A stretch of 64,000 nucleotides of DNA from Candidatus Manganitrophaceae bacterium. Its GTDB lineage: Bacteria; Nitrospirota; Nitrospiria; SBBL01; JAADHI01. Of the stretch, positions 18,709 to 28,064 are shown one piece after another (position 1 is the stretch's first letter; every line of letters begins with the position of its first letter). The translations under genes and the position numbers were made by a program. The notes below the pieces were generated by a model that was not told the DNA's origin, made no database searches, and saw only the letters and a list, made by a program, of their open reading frames with translations. The stretch spans positions 62,001-126,000 of the forward strand of contig DUAG01000011.1 of the NCBI GenBank assembly GCA_012960925.1, read 5' to 3'.

Positions 18709-20288
18709 CAGAAACCTCCTGCCTGTGTCAGTAAGGGGGTGACTTTGTGCATGCGCTCCAATAAGGGAATGACGCCGGACTGGATCACATTGATGAAGTG
18801 AGAGGGAAAGAGGCCGTAGTAGATGGAGCATGTCAGCATTAAAATCAGGGGAAGGCGGTCATGCCAAAGCGTTGCGTCCATGGCGCCTGAAAACTCCGAT
18901 TTGAGATCTCCAAAAAAGACGCCGCGCATCATCCGGAAGAGGTAGCAGAGCGTGAGACAGATGCCGAGGACGGCCAATATGGTGATCTTGGGGTACATGC
19001 GCCAGCTTCCGACGACAATCATCAATTCACCCACAAAGTTGACGGTCAGGGGAAGGCCGAAAGAAGCAACGACGGCCACGATAAAGACCCCTGTAATGAA
19101 GGGCATTCTTTTAGAGAGTCCCCCCAGAGAGGGAATATCCCGGGTATGCGTCTGGTCGTAGACCCAGCCGGCCATCGCGAAAAGAAGCCCGGTTGCTAAG
19201 GCATGGGCAAACATGTAAAGAATCGCCCCGGTCAGACTGATGACATTTAAGGCGGCCATGCCGAGGAAGATATAGCCCATATGGCTGGATGAGGAATAAC
19301 CGATCACATACTTGGTATCCCTCTGGAAGAGGGCGACCAGGCCGCCGTAGACGATGCTTCCGATGCAAAGGTAGGCCGCGACCGGCATCCACTCCTGAGT
19401 GGCCTCTGGAAAGAGAAAAAAGGCGACCCGAATGATTGAGAAATGACCCAATTTCATCAGGACGCCGGCATGCAGCATACTCGTGGCGGCCGGCGCGGAG
19501 GCATGGCCGACCGGTGACCAGGAGTGCATGGGCCAGAGGGGGGCAATAGAGGCAAAGCCGAAGAAGATCATGAACCAGATTGCTGTCACAAGGGCCTTTC
19601 CATATTGCCCCTCCGGAACCTGAGAGAGTTCGATCAGGTCGAAGGTGTAGAGGCCTGAATTGCTGTAGATCAGGAGAATGCCAAGCAGCGCCAGTACCGC
19701 TCCCGCAGAGAGGAAGAGGACGAGTTTCATTGCCGCATATTCCTTGCTGTTCGATGTGAAATTAAAGAAGAAGCGCGGCGTGTCCTTCAGGGGGTTCTTT
19801 GATTCAAGATAGCCCTTTGTATGGCTTCCCCAGACGCCGATCAGGAGATACATCGGGATGACCGACATTTCATAGAAGAAGAAAAGGAAGAAAAGGTCGA
19901 GCGAGACATAGACCCCGACGGTGGCAGAGGTCAGGATCAGGAGAAAGATATAAAACTCTTTTGTCCGGTCTTTGATGTGCCATGAGACAAAGATTCCGGC
20001 AAACATGAGGATACACGATGCGAGGACGAGGGGGACCGCGATGCCGTCGACGCCCAAATGGAAGGAGATCCCGATATCCGGGGCCCAGACATACTTCTCA
20101 ATGAATTGAAAGCCCCCTTTTTTATAGTCAAAGGTATAAAGGAGATAAAACGAGGCCATCATCGAAATAAACGCCGAGCCGGCCGCCACAGCACGGACCA
20201 GGAGGGGTTTCGAGTTCGGGATAAAAATAAGAAGGATGGCGCCCCCAAAGAGTGAGAATAGAATGATGGACAAGAGATGGGTGCTCAC
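18708..20288 (-). CDS. nuoM2: NADH-quinone oxidoreductase subunit M, second copy, lacking the helix-7 lysine
   Basis: Second NuoM of the operon, 526 aa from GTG 20288. The start is fixed by GGAGAA just upstream and a 4-base overlap with the nuoM1 stop. E140 (FFYEMSVIPMYLL), K279 in helix 8 (AGVLMKLG) and E421 in helix 12 (NFVGELMIV) are kept. The helix-7 lysine is replaced by isoleucine (I248, in FGFASIAPLWPMHSW, against FGFAFKVPMVPFHTW in nuoM1). A loop of roughly 25 extra residues (about 156-183) follows helix 5. It may be a structural spacer or use another proton route. Confidence 0.92.
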   Translation of the reverse strand: MSTHLLSIILFSLFGGAILLIFIPNSKPLLVRAVAAGSAFISMMASFYLLYTFDYKKGGFQFIEKYVWAPDIGISFHLGVDGIAVPLVLASCILMFAGIFVSWHIKDRTKEFYIFLLILTSATVGVYVSLDLFFLFFFYEMSVIPMYLLIGVWGSHTKGYLESKNPLKDTPRFFFNFTSNSKEYAAMKLVLFLSAGAVLALLGILLIYSNSGLYTFDLIELSQVPEGQYGKALVTAIWFMIFFGFASIAPLWPMHSWSPVGHASAPAATSMLHAGVLMKLGHFSIIRVAFFLFPEATQEWMPVAAYLCIGSIVYGGLVALFQRDTKYVIGYSSSSHMGYIFLGMAALNVISLTGAILYMFAHALATGLLFAMAGWVYDQTHTRDIPSLGGLSKRMPFITGVFIVAVVASFGLPLTVNFVGELMIVVGSWRMYPKITILAVLGICLTLCYLFRMMRGVFFGDLKSEFSGAMDATLWHDRLPLILMLTCSIYYGLFPSHFINVIQSGVIPLLERMHKVTPLLTQAGGF

Positions 20289-21931
20289 GGAGTGTTCTCC
20301 TTTAGTGAAACAGGCCTTGCCTGTACGACTTCCTGCTTCCACTTCGAAGCGGGGGGACCTATGCTGAACCGGGGGATTTTTTGATTTTCTGCGATGGAGG
20401 CCAATTCCGTCCGGCTTGTTAAGAACGCGATGGAACCCTCCATTCTCTTGAGGAAGGGTCCCGGGAAGAGTCCGGTCCAGAAGATGACCCCGCACAGGGC
20501 GATGCAGATTGCCACTTCTCTTCGGTCCAGGTCAAGTAATACTTTATTTTTCGGGTTGTCAAGCGGTCCGTACATGAGGCGCTGGTACAGCCAGATAAGG
20601 TACCCTGCTCCAAGGACCACCCCCCCGATGGCCACCGCGGCATAGCGCCAGTCAGCGCGAAAGGCCCCTGATAATATTAGAAATTCACCGACAAAACCGT
20701 TTGTTCCTGGCATTCCCATTGAGGAGAGACTGATGATGAAATAGAAGGCTGCCAGGATGGGAACCTGCTTGGCCAGACCGCCATATTCGGAGATCAAACG
20801 GGTGTGTCGTCTCTCGTAGAGAAAGCCGACGATGAAGAAGAGTCCTGCCGTTGAGATTCCATGATTGATCATCTGGATCATGCCGCCCTGAATCCCGAGA
20901 TGGTTGAGCGTGAAAATCCCGAGCATGACAAAACCAAGATGACTGATGGAAGAGTAGGCGATCAATTTCTTGATGTCGTCCTGCGCGAGCGCGAGCCAGG
21001 CTCCATAAACAATTCCAATGACCGCCAGGACAGAGATGAGCGGCACAAAGGTCCGTGAGGCATCGGGGAGGAGCGGAAGAGAAAAACGGACAAATCCGTA
21101 AGTCCCCATCTTCAGAAGGAGGCCCGCCAGCATTACGCTTCCGGTTGTGGGGGCCTCCACATGGGCGTCGGGAAGCCAGGTATGAAAGGGAACCATCGGA
21201 ACCTTGAAGGCAAAACCAAAGAAAAGAAGGATGAAGACCAGGATTTGCTGCTCGGGAGGAACGGGTGCCTTCAGAAGATCGATCAGGCTGAACGAATAGT
21301 TCAGCGGGAGGTTCTGTGCTACGGCAAAATCATGGTAGTTCAGGGCGAGAATGGCAAAACCCACCAGCATCAGGACACTTCCTACCAGGGTATAGAGAAC
21401 GAATTTCAGCGAAGCGTAGTCCCGGTTGGTCCCCCCCCAGATCTTGATGAGGAAATACATTGGGATCAGCATGACTTCCCAGAAGAGGAAGAAGAGGATG
21501 AGGTCAATCGCCACAAAGACCCCGATCAGGGTAAACTCCAGTCCCAAAAGACAGAGGAGATATTCCCGAAGATGGTCGTGGTCCATTTTCCAGGAAAAAA
21601 GGACGGTTAGGACCGGCAAAAAAGTACTCAAGAGGAGCAGCCAGAGGCTGATCCCATCTACCCCGACGTGGTAATTGACCCCCATCGGGACGATCCAGGG
21701 GAGTTTTTCGACAAACTGCATGTCGGCTACCCCGGGTTCAAAGAACGACAGGAGGAGGAGAGAGAGGAGGAAGTTGGCCGAAACGGTACCGAGGACAACT
21801 TGCTTCATCACTTTTTTATCAGGGAGTCTCCAGATCAAAACGGCCCCGATCAGGGGAAGAAAGATCATGAGGCTCAAGATTGGAAAGCCAATCTGATCCG
21901 AAGCAAAAACCTGGTTTAATGTTCCCAGCAT
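20285..21931 (-). CDS. nuoM1: NADH-quinone oxidoreductase subunit M, first copy
   Basis: Antiporter-type proton-pump subunit of 548 aa. It holds the full NuoM set: E152 in helix 5 (FLFWEVMLIPMYF), K243 in helix 7 (FGFAFKVPMVPFHTW), K274 in helix 8 (LLLKMG) and E416 in helix 12 (NGFVGEFLIL). The gene starts 7 bases after the MrpD-like gene ends and its stop overlaps nuoM2, so all are cotranscribed. The C-terminal ~45 residues (RTELASIAENQKIPRF...) are polar and extend beyond the usual NuoM end. This copy is the canonical pumping NuoM. Confidence 0.95.
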   Translation of the reverse strand: MLGTLNQVFASDQIGFPILSLMIFLPLIGAVLIWRLPDKKVMKQVVLGTVSANFLLSLLLLSFFEPGVADMQFVEKLPWIVPMGVNYHVGVDGISLWLLLLSTFLPVLTVLFSWKMDHDHLREYLLCLLGLEFTLIGVFVAIDLILFFLFWEVMLIPMYFLIKIWGGTNRDYASLKFVLYTLVGSVLMLVGFAILALNYHDFAVAQNLPLNYSFSLIDLLKAPVPPEQQILVFILLFFGFAFKVPMVPFHTWLPDAHVEAPTTGSVMLAGLLLKMGTYGFVRFSLPLLPDASRTFVPLISVLAVIGIVYGAWLALAQDDIKKLIAYSSISHLGFVMLGIFTLNHLGIQGGMIQMINHGISTAGLFFIVGFLYERRHTRLISEYGGLAKQVPILAAFYFIISLSSMGMPGTNGFVGEFLILSGAFRADWRYAAVAIGGVVLGAGYLIWLYQRLMYGPLDNPKNKVLLDLDRREVAICIALCGVIFWTGLFPGPFLKRMEGSIAFLTSRTELASIAENQKIPRFSIGPPASKWKQEVVQARPVSLKENTP

Positions 21932-21938
21932 AGACCCC

Positions 21939-23810
21939 TCATTTCAAGACCAGCAGTGACGGGATCTGGCTTTTCAGAACCAGGTAGAGATTCACCAATA
22001 CAAAAATGCCGATGACAATCATCATGGCATAGTGATTGACCGTACCGGTCTGGAGACGCTTGAGAATCCGGGCGGCCACATGATTTGCGTATCCCAATAG
22101 GTTGAGCGCTCCGTAGACCACGTACTTTTCGATCGTAGAAGAAAGCCACCCTCCAAAGAAGACGACCCGTCCGACGGCATTGACAATCCCATCGATAATT
22201 CGGGTGTCAAACTTACGGCAAAGGGCAACCCAGCGGATGGTTGATTGAATGATCAGACGTTTATACACCTCAGTAATAAACTCTTCATAGCGTGCGAGGG
22301 GTTTCTCCGCGAACCACATAAAGCCGGGGACGCCTCTCCGGTAGGCGATATCGACATCGATCGTTGTTCCGTCCTCTGGGTGAAGTCTCCAAAGGAGGAA
22401 GATAAAGGCCAGGGCGGCAAAGAAGAGGCCCTGGAGGGATCCGGCGATATGCTCCAGGGTGTAGGGATGATACTCCACCGGATGCGGCAGAAGCCCGTAG
22501 AGCAGGCCTGGAAAGCTTCCGGTGATAAAACAGAGTGCGGCCACCACACCCATGGCCCAGAGCATGTGCCGGGGAGGCTCCTGGGCCTTGAGTCCTTTAT
22601 CCGGGGCCAGGAAGGCAAAGTAGCAGGGCTTGAGGGTGGTCGAGAGAAAGGTTCCGGCGGCCACCATGGTCAAGAGCAGGGTGACGATGGGCATTTTCTC
22701 TGCGATGGCACTGGAGATGACCATGGACTTGCTGATAAAGCCGTTAAGGAAGGGCAGGCCTGAGATGGAGAAGCCTCCGATCAGGAAGAGGCCGAAGGTG
22801 ATTGGCATGCTTTTCGCGAGGCCGCCCATCCGGCTTAAGCCCTTCTGGCCCGCGCCGTAGATCAGGGCACCGGCCCCCATTAAAAGAAGTCCCTTGTAGA
22901 GGATATTGGTAAAGGCCAGGGCCACAGCGGCATTGATGGCCATCTCGGTGCCGATGCCCACGGCCACTACCATGTAGCCCATCTGGCTGATGATGTGATA
23001 GGACAGCAGTCTTCTTAGGTTGTTCGACATGATGGCGTAGCAGACGCCCCAGATGGCCATGACCAGACCGATGAAGATCAAAACCTCCGCACCGGGAAAG
23101 GAGCGGGCCAAGGCATAGAGGGCGGTCTTTGTCGTATAGGTGCCCAGAAAGATAATCCCGGTGATGGTGGATTCCGGATAGGCGTCGGGGAGCCAGGCAT
23201 GCAGCGGCGGCGCGCCGGCATTGATAAGAAAGCCGATCATGATGAGGACCCCGCCCAGGGTGTTGTGCGGGAGGGCGTCGAAGGCGATGCTGCCGCTCTG
23301 GATGACATGGACCACGATTCCGCCCAGGAGACAGAGTCCGCCGAAGATGTGCATCAGAAGGTAGCGGTAGCCGGGAGCGCCTGCTTTTTTTCCGCCGTAC
23401 CAGATCAAAAAGACGGAGGCGAAGGCCATGATCTCCCAGAAGACAAAGAGAGTGATCAGGTCTCCGGCGAGGATGGCGCCGAGGGCGCTGCCGATGTAGA
23501 GGTAGGCGGCGATATGCTCGCCCTCCTGACGGACATGGAGGGCGTAGACCATGCCGATGCCGGCCATAATACAGAAGATATAGCCGAAGAGCAGGGCCAT
23601 CTTGTCCACGCGTCCGAGGATGAGTTCATAGCCCCCGACGTTCATGACCCCGTAGTTGCCTTCCGGGAAGAGCACCAGGCAGAGCAGGGCCAGGACGGGC
23701 GCGCCGAACAAAACAATCTGCTTGGCCTTTCCCTTGACCAGTGGAAGCGCCCCTGCGGCGATGAAGAAAAACAGCGCCGGGTGTATCCAACTAATCATTG
23801 TAAACGTCAA
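21939..23810 (-). CDS. MrpD-like antiporter subunit with NuoL-type extended lateral helix
   Basis: A 623-aa subunit occupying the NuoL position. The core resembles MrpD-type subunits, with E126 in helix 5 (LFVFWEIMAF), K228 in helix 8 (GTYTTKTALYALAR) and K361 in helix 12 (NGFISKSMV). N197 replaces the usual helix-7 lysine (FLINAGAPPLHAWLP). After helix 14, residues about 500-590 form a long polar-hydrophobic stretch leading to LQTGTVNHYA and a final membrane helix, as in the NuoL lateral helix HL. A motif of 13 residues occurs twice there: DTRIIDGIVNAVG (535-547) and EKYVVYGALNLLG (561-573). It overlaps the 86-aa gene by ATGA. Confidence 0.85.
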   Translation of the reverse strand: MTFTMISWIHPALFFFIAAGALPLVKGKAKQIVLFGAPVLALLCLVLFPEGNYGVMNVGGYELILGRVDKMALLFGYIFCIMAGIGMVYALHVRQEGEHIAAYLYIGSALGAILAGDLITLFVFWEIMAFASVFLIWYGGKKAGAPGYRYLLMHIFGGLCLLGGIVVHVIQSGSIAFDALPHNTLGGVLIMIGFLINAGAPPLHAWLPDAYPESTITGIIFLGTYTTKTALYALARSFPGAEVLIFIGLVMAIWGVCYAIMSNNLRRLLSYHIISQMGYMVVAVGIGTEMAINAAVALAFTNILYKGLLLMGAGALIYGAGQKGLSRMGGLAKSMPITFGLFLIGGFSISGLPFLNGFISKSMVISSAIAEKMPIVTLLLTMVAAGTFLSTTLKPCYFAFLAPDKGLKAQEPPRHMLWAMGVVAALCFITGSFPGLLYGLLPHPVEYHPYTLEHIAGSLQGLFFAALAFIFLLWRLHPEDGTTIDVDIAYRRGVPGFMWFAEKPLARYEEFITEVYKRLIIQSTIRWVALCRKFDTRIIDGIVNAVGRVVFFGGWLSSTIEKYVVYGALNLLGYANHVAARILKRLQTGTVNHYAMMIVIGIFVLVNLYLVLKSQIPSLLVLK

Positions 23811-24067
23811 TCATCGTAAAAATCCTCGTCCTTCATCAGGAAGGCATGCCCGATCCCTTTAGAGAAAAAGATCAACCCGACACAGGCTATGAAACCAAAA
23901 ATAGCTGAAAACCCGGGGATATGATCCCAGAAAAACGTTGCATGATGTTTCAAGTGAAAGACGTAGAGCAGAAGGTCGATGACCACCAGGACCCCCCCGA
24001 AGATAAAACAACCCTTCATCTGTTTTTTATTCAGTATCAGTGCTTCATCTGGAGAATGTCCGCTCAT
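23807..24067 (-). CDS. Two-helix small membrane protein inside the nuo operon
   Basis: An 86-aa protein with two predicted membrane helices (about residues 18-37 and 50-69), a polar N-terminus with KKQMK, a His-rich inter-helix loop (HLKHHATFFWDH) and an acidic C-terminus (KDEDFYDD). It overlaps both neighbours by 4 bases (ATGA), so it is made together with the two antiporter-like subunits and is probably a structural partner of one of them. I know of no canonical Nuo subunit that it matches. A small ORF between two Mrp-like genes is not a chance event given the perfect coupling. Confidence 0.75.
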   Translation of the reverse strand: MSGHSPDEALILNKKQMKGCFIFGGVLVVIDLLLYVFHLKHHATFFWDHIPGFSAIFGFIACVGLIFFSKGIGHAFLMKDEDFYDD

Positions 24068-25548
24068 CCGACCACCTGCCTCACAAGACTTAGGAAAATA
24101 TCGGGGAAAATCCCCAGGATCACTGAAATAATGGCGGTCACCATCAGCGGCGCCACCACAAAAATAGACACTTCCTTGACCTCATGCACTTCTCCGTGAC
24201 CGTCCTTGTCTCCCGCAACAACATCCGGCGCTTTGAAAAAGGCATTGTAAACGATCGGGACGAAATAGATCGCGTTTAAGATCGAACTGGCGAATAGAAC
24301 GATGAGGATCGAAAGTTGATCCGCTTCAATCGTTCCGACCGCCAGGAACCACTTACTAATGAATCCGGCCGAGGGAGGGATTCCGATCATGCTCAGGGTC
24401 GCGATCGCGAAGGCAGTCATCGTCCAGGGCATCTGGCGGCCAATTCCATTCATCTGGGAGATATCCGTTTTATGGGAGGCGACAAAGATCGACCCGGCGG
24501 CGTAGAAAAGTGTAATCTTTGAAAAGGCGTGGTTGGCGATGTGGATGACCCCCCCGGTCATCCCAGACGAAGTAAGCAACGCGCCACCCAGGATAATATA
24601 GGAGAGTTGGCTCACGGTCGAGTAGGCAAGCCGTTTCTTCAGATTGTCTCGTGTCATCGCGTACATTGAAGCCGTGACGATGGTAAAACACGCCAGGACG
24701 GCCGTGGCGATCCCAAGGTTCAATTCCTTCATCAACTCCACACCGAAGACGTGAAACATAATCCGGAGGACGGAAAAAACCCCAGTATTCACAACCGCAA
24801 CGGCGTGAAGCAGCGCGCTGACCGGTGTCGGCGCCACCATCGCCGCCGGAAGCCATGCATGTAAGGGCATAATGGCGGCTTTGCCTACTCCGGCCAAGAA
24901 GAGGAAGTAGATAATGACCATGACGGTCTTGTTTGTTCCGGGAGGGAAGACCCCATTGGGACTAAAGGCCAGATCTCCAGCGACGGCAAAGGTCAACAGC
25001 ATCGCGGAAAGAAGAAAGGCCTTCGAGGTTCCAAGCAGGTAGAAAAGATATTTGTTCGCACCCTTGTAGGCATCCTCCGTCCCACTGTGCGCAACAAGGG
25101 GATAGGTGATCAGGGTCAGCATTTCATAGAAGAGGTAGAGGGTCACCAGATTACCCGCAAAAGCAACCCCCATCGTCATCGAAAGCGTGATGGCAAAACA
25201 GGTATAGTAACGTGTTTGGTTCGTCTCCTCGTGGGCGCGCATATAGCCGATGGAATAAAAGGTCGTAATCAGCCATAAACAGGAAGCGACCGTCGCAAAG
25301 ATAATCCCCAGCGCATCAACCCTCAGGACGATCGAGACATCCGGGAGAAAGGCAAAGAGGGTGTAATTATAGGTGTTCCCTTCAAGAATCCCCGGAATCA
25401 TCGAGACGACAATCAGAAACATCAGCGTGGCGGCCCCGATCGACCAGGCCTCGCGGGTATTCGGCTTGTCCCGGTTAACGACAATAAAAACAGCCCCGAC
25501 TAACGCAACAAGCATCGCCAGAAGAGGGCGGTATGATTCAATTTCCAT
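24064..25548 (-). CDS. NuoL/Mrp-like antiporter core subunit without lateral helix
   Basis: A 494-aa, 14-helix proton-conducting transporter subunit. Its helix 7-8 region (MPLHAWLPAAMVAPTPVSAL, then HAVAVVNTGVF) is of NuoL/MrpA type, with H248 in helix 8. E142 (YLFYEMLTLITYP), the helix-7 lysine K223 (AGVGKAAIMPL), K344 (HAFSKITLF) and K399 (GFISKWFL) are all present, so a working proton path is expected. It ends right after helix 14 and lacks the lateral helix and last membrane anchor of true NuoL. Those parts are found instead on the neighbouring 623-aa protein. It starts 21 bases after nuoK. Confidence 0.87.
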   Translation of the reverse strand: MEIESYRPLLAMLVALVGAVFIVVNRDKPNTREAWSIGAATLMFLIVVSMIPGILEGNTYNYTLFAFLPDVSIVLRVDALGIIFATVASCLWLITTFYSIGYMRAHEETNQTRYYTCFAITLSMTMGVAFAGNLVTLYLFYEMLTLITYPLVAHSGTEDAYKGANKYLFYLLGTSKAFLLSAMLLTFAVAGDLAFSPNGVFPPGTNKTVMVIIYFLFLAGVGKAAIMPLHAWLPAAMVAPTPVSALLHAVAVVNTGVFSVLRIMFHVFGVELMKELNLGIATAVLACFTIVTASMYAMTRDNLKKRLAYSTVSQLSYIILGGALLTSSGMTGGVIHIANHAFSKITLFYAAGSIFVASHKTDISQMNGIGRQMPWTMTAFAIATLSMIGIPPSAGFISKWFLAVGTIEADQLSILIVLFASSILNAIYFVPIVYNAFFKAPDVVAGDKDGHGEVHEVKEVSIFVVAPLMVTAIISVILGIFPDIFLSLVRQVVG

Positions 25549-25569
25549 ATGTAGTCCCTTACCCTGCTT

Positions 25570-25872
25570 TCACCACTTCAAAAGGTTAATTTCATCAACA
25601 TTCATTACGGAGCGAACTCGATAGAGTGCAATGACCAGTGCAAGCCCCAATGCGACTTCCGCCGCGGCCATCGTCAGGATAAAGAAGACCATTATTTGTC
25701 CCGTCACCGACTGATGCTGATACGAATATGCCACAAAGGTTATATTTGCAGAATTCAGGATCAACTCGATCGAGAGAAGAACCATGATGATATTCCGGCG
25801 AATGAGCACTCCCGCAATACCAATGGCAAAGAGAAAAAATCCAAGCGTAATGAACCACTCTATTGGAATCAT
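25570..25872 (-). CDS. nuoK: NADH-quinone oxidoreductase subunit K
   Basis: A 100-aa, three-helix membrane subunit of complex I. The conserved helix-2 and helix-3 glutamates of the central hydrophilic axis are visible in LLSIELILNSANI and MAAAEVALGLALVIAL. The start overlaps the nuoJ stop by 4 bases. The length and order (J-K, then the antiporter-like genes) are standard, and only what follows is unusual. Confidence 0.95.
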   Translation of the reverse strand: MIPIEWFITLGFFLFAIGIAGVLIRRNIIMVLLSIELILNSANITFVAYSYQHQSVTGQIMVFFILTMAAAEVALGLALVIALYRVRSVMNVDEINLLKW

Positions 25873-26468
25873 CTCCCTACCATCACTTCATCGGTTCGCG
25901 TTGGTTTTTCCTCAGACGGCGTATCCCCTCCACTATGATCCGAAGGCTCTCCTTTCTTTCGAGGGCGTTGGCCGCGCCCCGCAAGGAGAATCGCTCCGAA
26001 CATGGCCACCAATAAAATAAGAGACGCGATCTCAAAGGGGAAAATATATTCTGCATACAGAACCCGGCCAATCGCATCGGTATGGCCCAAGGATCGAACC
26101 GCTTCGACCGTAAAGCTTCCTTTCTGCCCAAGGATTTCGGTTTTAAAAGCGGCAAGAATCATCAGAAACAAAACCACGACCCCCAGAAATATACCGACAG
26201 GGTATTGCTTGTGCAGGTAAAGTTTCTCCTGCTCAGGATTGAAAAGCATTAAGACAAAAAGATAGAGGACGAGGATCGCACCGGCATAAACAATAATCTG
26301 AACCGCCGCAATGAACTCCGCATTCAAAAGGACATAGATTCCCGCGATATGGATAAATGTCAGGAGGAGGGCAAGGGCGCTGTAAACCAAGTTGGGGGCC
26401 GCAACCGCGACAATGGCACCTGCCACCGTCATCCCGGCGAAATAGAAGAAAAGAAGCTGAGCCGTCAT
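25869..26468 (-). CDS. nuoJ: NADH-quinone oxidoreductase subunit J
   Basis: A 199-aa membrane subunit with five helices, including the conserved helix-3 stretch VYAGAILVLYLFVLMLF that contains the pi-bulge region acting in coupling. A polar C-terminal tail of about 35 residues (RGQRPRKKGEPSDH...) follows the last helix. Start overlaps the nuoI stop and the stop overlaps nuoK, so it is translationally coupled on both sides. Confidence 0.94.
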   Translation of the reverse strand: MTAQLLFFYFAGMTVAGAIVAVAAPNLVYSALALLLTFIHIAGIYVLLNAEFIAAVQIIVYAGAILVLYLFVLMLFNPEQEKLYLHKQYPVGIFLGVVVLFLMILAAFKTEILGQKGSFTVEAVRSLGHTDAIGRVLYAEYIFPFEIASLILLVAMFGAILLAGRGQRPRKKGEPSDHSGGDTPSEEKPTRTDEVMVGR

Positions 26469-27025
26469 GATGCCGTCCTTTTTTTTGCTGTGGGAAATTC
26501 TGTCTGCTTCATCTTTTCGAAAAAGTCGAAACGATCTTGTGAATATTTGGGGCGTTTCTTTTTAACTGGAAAGTATTGATCACCCAATTTCAACATCGCT
26601 TCTTTGTCCATGATCAATTCCCGCTTATCCGTCGTTGCCATCTCATACTCTTTACTTGAGGCCAGGGCATCCACCGGACAGGCCTGTACGCAGAACCCGC
26701 AGAAAACACACTTTGTCACATCCAGGATGTATTCTTTGGCATAACGCTTCTGGGGCATATCTTCCCGTTCCGCACTGATCACCGTGATACAGTGGGAAGG
26801 ACAGGCGGCCTCACAGAGCGCACATCCGACACATATCTCACTATTATCATCGTACCGAAGCTGAACAATAATGCCGCGGTAGCCATCCGGGAGCTCACGC
26901 TTTACACGCGGATATTGTTCCGTGATAACCTTTTGGGCCAGAAAATGTTTAAAGGTCAGACGCAGTCCATTCAGGATTTCCGAAAAGAAGACCGTCTTGA
27001 TCAAATTCATGCCGCTTCGCATCAA
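26465..27025 (-). CDS. nuoI: NADH-quinone oxidoreductase subunit I
   Basis: Carries the two 4Fe-4S clusters N6a and N6b of the peripheral arm, passing electrons from NuoG toward N2 in NuoB. The 186-aa protein shows both ferredoxin motifs: CVGCALCEAACP and CVFCGFCVQACP. The N-terminal GLRLTFKHFLAQKVITEQYP amphipathic stretch is typical for contact with NuoH and the membrane. The C-terminus is extended and lysine-rich (PVKKKRPKYSQDRF). It overlaps nuoJ by 4 bases. Confidence 0.96.
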   Translation of the reverse strand: MMRSGMNLIKTVFFSEILNGLRLTFKHFLAQKVITEQYPRVKRELPDGYRGIIVQLRYDDNSEICVGCALCEAACPSHCITVISAEREDMPQKRYAKEYILDVTKCVFCGFCVQACPVDALASSKEYEMATTDKRELIMDKEAMLKLGDQYFPVKKKRPKYSQDRFDFFEKMKQTEFPTAKKRTAS

Positions 27026-27032
27026 AGACCTC

Positions 27033-28055
27033 TTACATTTGATTCAAGAAATATTTCACCACTGCCGTCAGCAAGACATTGACCAATGAAAGGGGCAGCA
27101 TCACCTTCCATCCAAAAGCCATCAACTGATCAAAGCGCAAACGCGGGACCGTCGCTCGGAGCCAGATATAGAAAAAAAGCAGGGCATAGAGCTTCACCAG
27201 AAACCAGACAATCGGGGGAATAAACTCCAGAAACGAGAATGGGGCCTGCCATCCTCCGAGGAAGACCGCTACTGCGATACAGGAAACCAGGATCATATTG
27301 GCATATTCCGCCAGGAAGAAGAAAGAAAACCGCATCCCGGAATATTCAGTCATAAAACCGGCGACCAACTCGCTCTCCGCCTCCGGCAAATCAAAGGGGA
27401 GGCGGTTCGTCTCTGCAATGGCACAAATCATATAGATTCCAAACGCAACGGGTTGGGTGATGACATACCAGTGCCAAAACCCGCCGCCCTGCGCCTCCGT
27501 CATGGTGACCATAGAGAGGGAGCCTGAGAGCAGGATCGGCCCCACAAGAGACAAGCCAAGCGGCAACTCATAGCTGATCACCTGCGCCGCCGAGCGCAGC
27601 CCTCCCAGAAGAGAATACTTACTGTTCGAGGCCCAACCCCCCAATAAAACACCGTAGGCCCCCAAAGAGGAAAAGGCCAGGATGTAAAGGACCCCGACAT
27701 TGATATCCGTGATATAAGGAGTAATTTCAATATCTCCGATCACAAGACTGTCTCTACCAAACGGCACCACCGCAAAACCGATGAGGGCAGGGACCAGGGA
27801 AAGAATCGGCGCCGCTGAAAAGATAATCTTATTCGCTCCGGTGGGAATGATGTCTTCCTTAAAGAAGAGCTTCAATCCATCTGCAAGCGGCTGAAGCAGC
27901 CCATGTGGACCGACTTCCATCGGTCCCAGCCGATCCTGCATATCACCCAGGATCTTCCTTTCCAGGTAGGTCAGGTAGGCAACATGCCCCAGGACGACGC
28001 CCATCACCGCGGCAATCTGAGCCAACACAACCAGTAGCGTTATTACAAGTTCCAT
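27033..28055 (-). CDS. nuoH: NADH-quinone oxidoreductase subunit H
   Basis: Membrane subunit forming much of the quinone-binding chamber. The 340-aa, eight-helix protein has the conserved [21 protein letters not shown] loop region near residue 32, the acidic loop [16 protein letters not shown], and [15 protein letters not shown]. These are the parts that link quinone chemistry to proton pumping. It is spaced 7 bases from nuoI and 9 bases from nuoG. Confidence 0.96.
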   Translation of the reverse strand: MELVITLLVVLAQIAAVMGVVLGHVAYLTYLERKILGDMQDRLGPMEVGPHGLLQPLADGLKLFFKEDIIPTGANKIIFSAAPILSLVPALIGFAVVPFGRDSLVIGDIEITPYITDINVGVLYILAFSSLGAYGVLLGGWASNSKYSLLGGLRSAAQVISYELPLGLSLVGPILLSGSLSMVTMTEAQGGGFWHWYVITQPVAFGIYMICAIAETNRLPFDLPEAESELVAGFMTEYSGMRFSFFFLAEYANMILVSCIAVAVFLGGWQAPFSFLEFIPPIVWFLVKLYALLFFYIWLRATVPRLRFDQLMAFGWKVMLPLSLVNVLLTAVVKYFLNQM

Positions 28056-28064
28056 CCTATTCCT

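Noticed and set aside
18709-18831. Longer start for nuoN
   Set aside because: The additional 41 residues are polar and derive from nuoM2 sequence; ATG 18708 overlaps the nuoM2 stop as ATGA and starts the family-typical N-terminus.
20289-20495. Longer start for nuoM2
   Set aside because: The extension encodes basic, non-membrane residues inside nuoM1; GTG 20288 has a ribosome site and the expected first helix.
21161-21610. 149-codon plus-strand frame opposite nuoM1
   Set aside because: Antisense shadow of membrane helices, with no domain and no ribosome binding site.
23199-23819. 206-codon open frame on the plus strand, rich in Asp, Glu, His and Gly
   Set aside because: It is the antisense of a transmembrane coding region; the composition is what reversed hydrophobic codons give.
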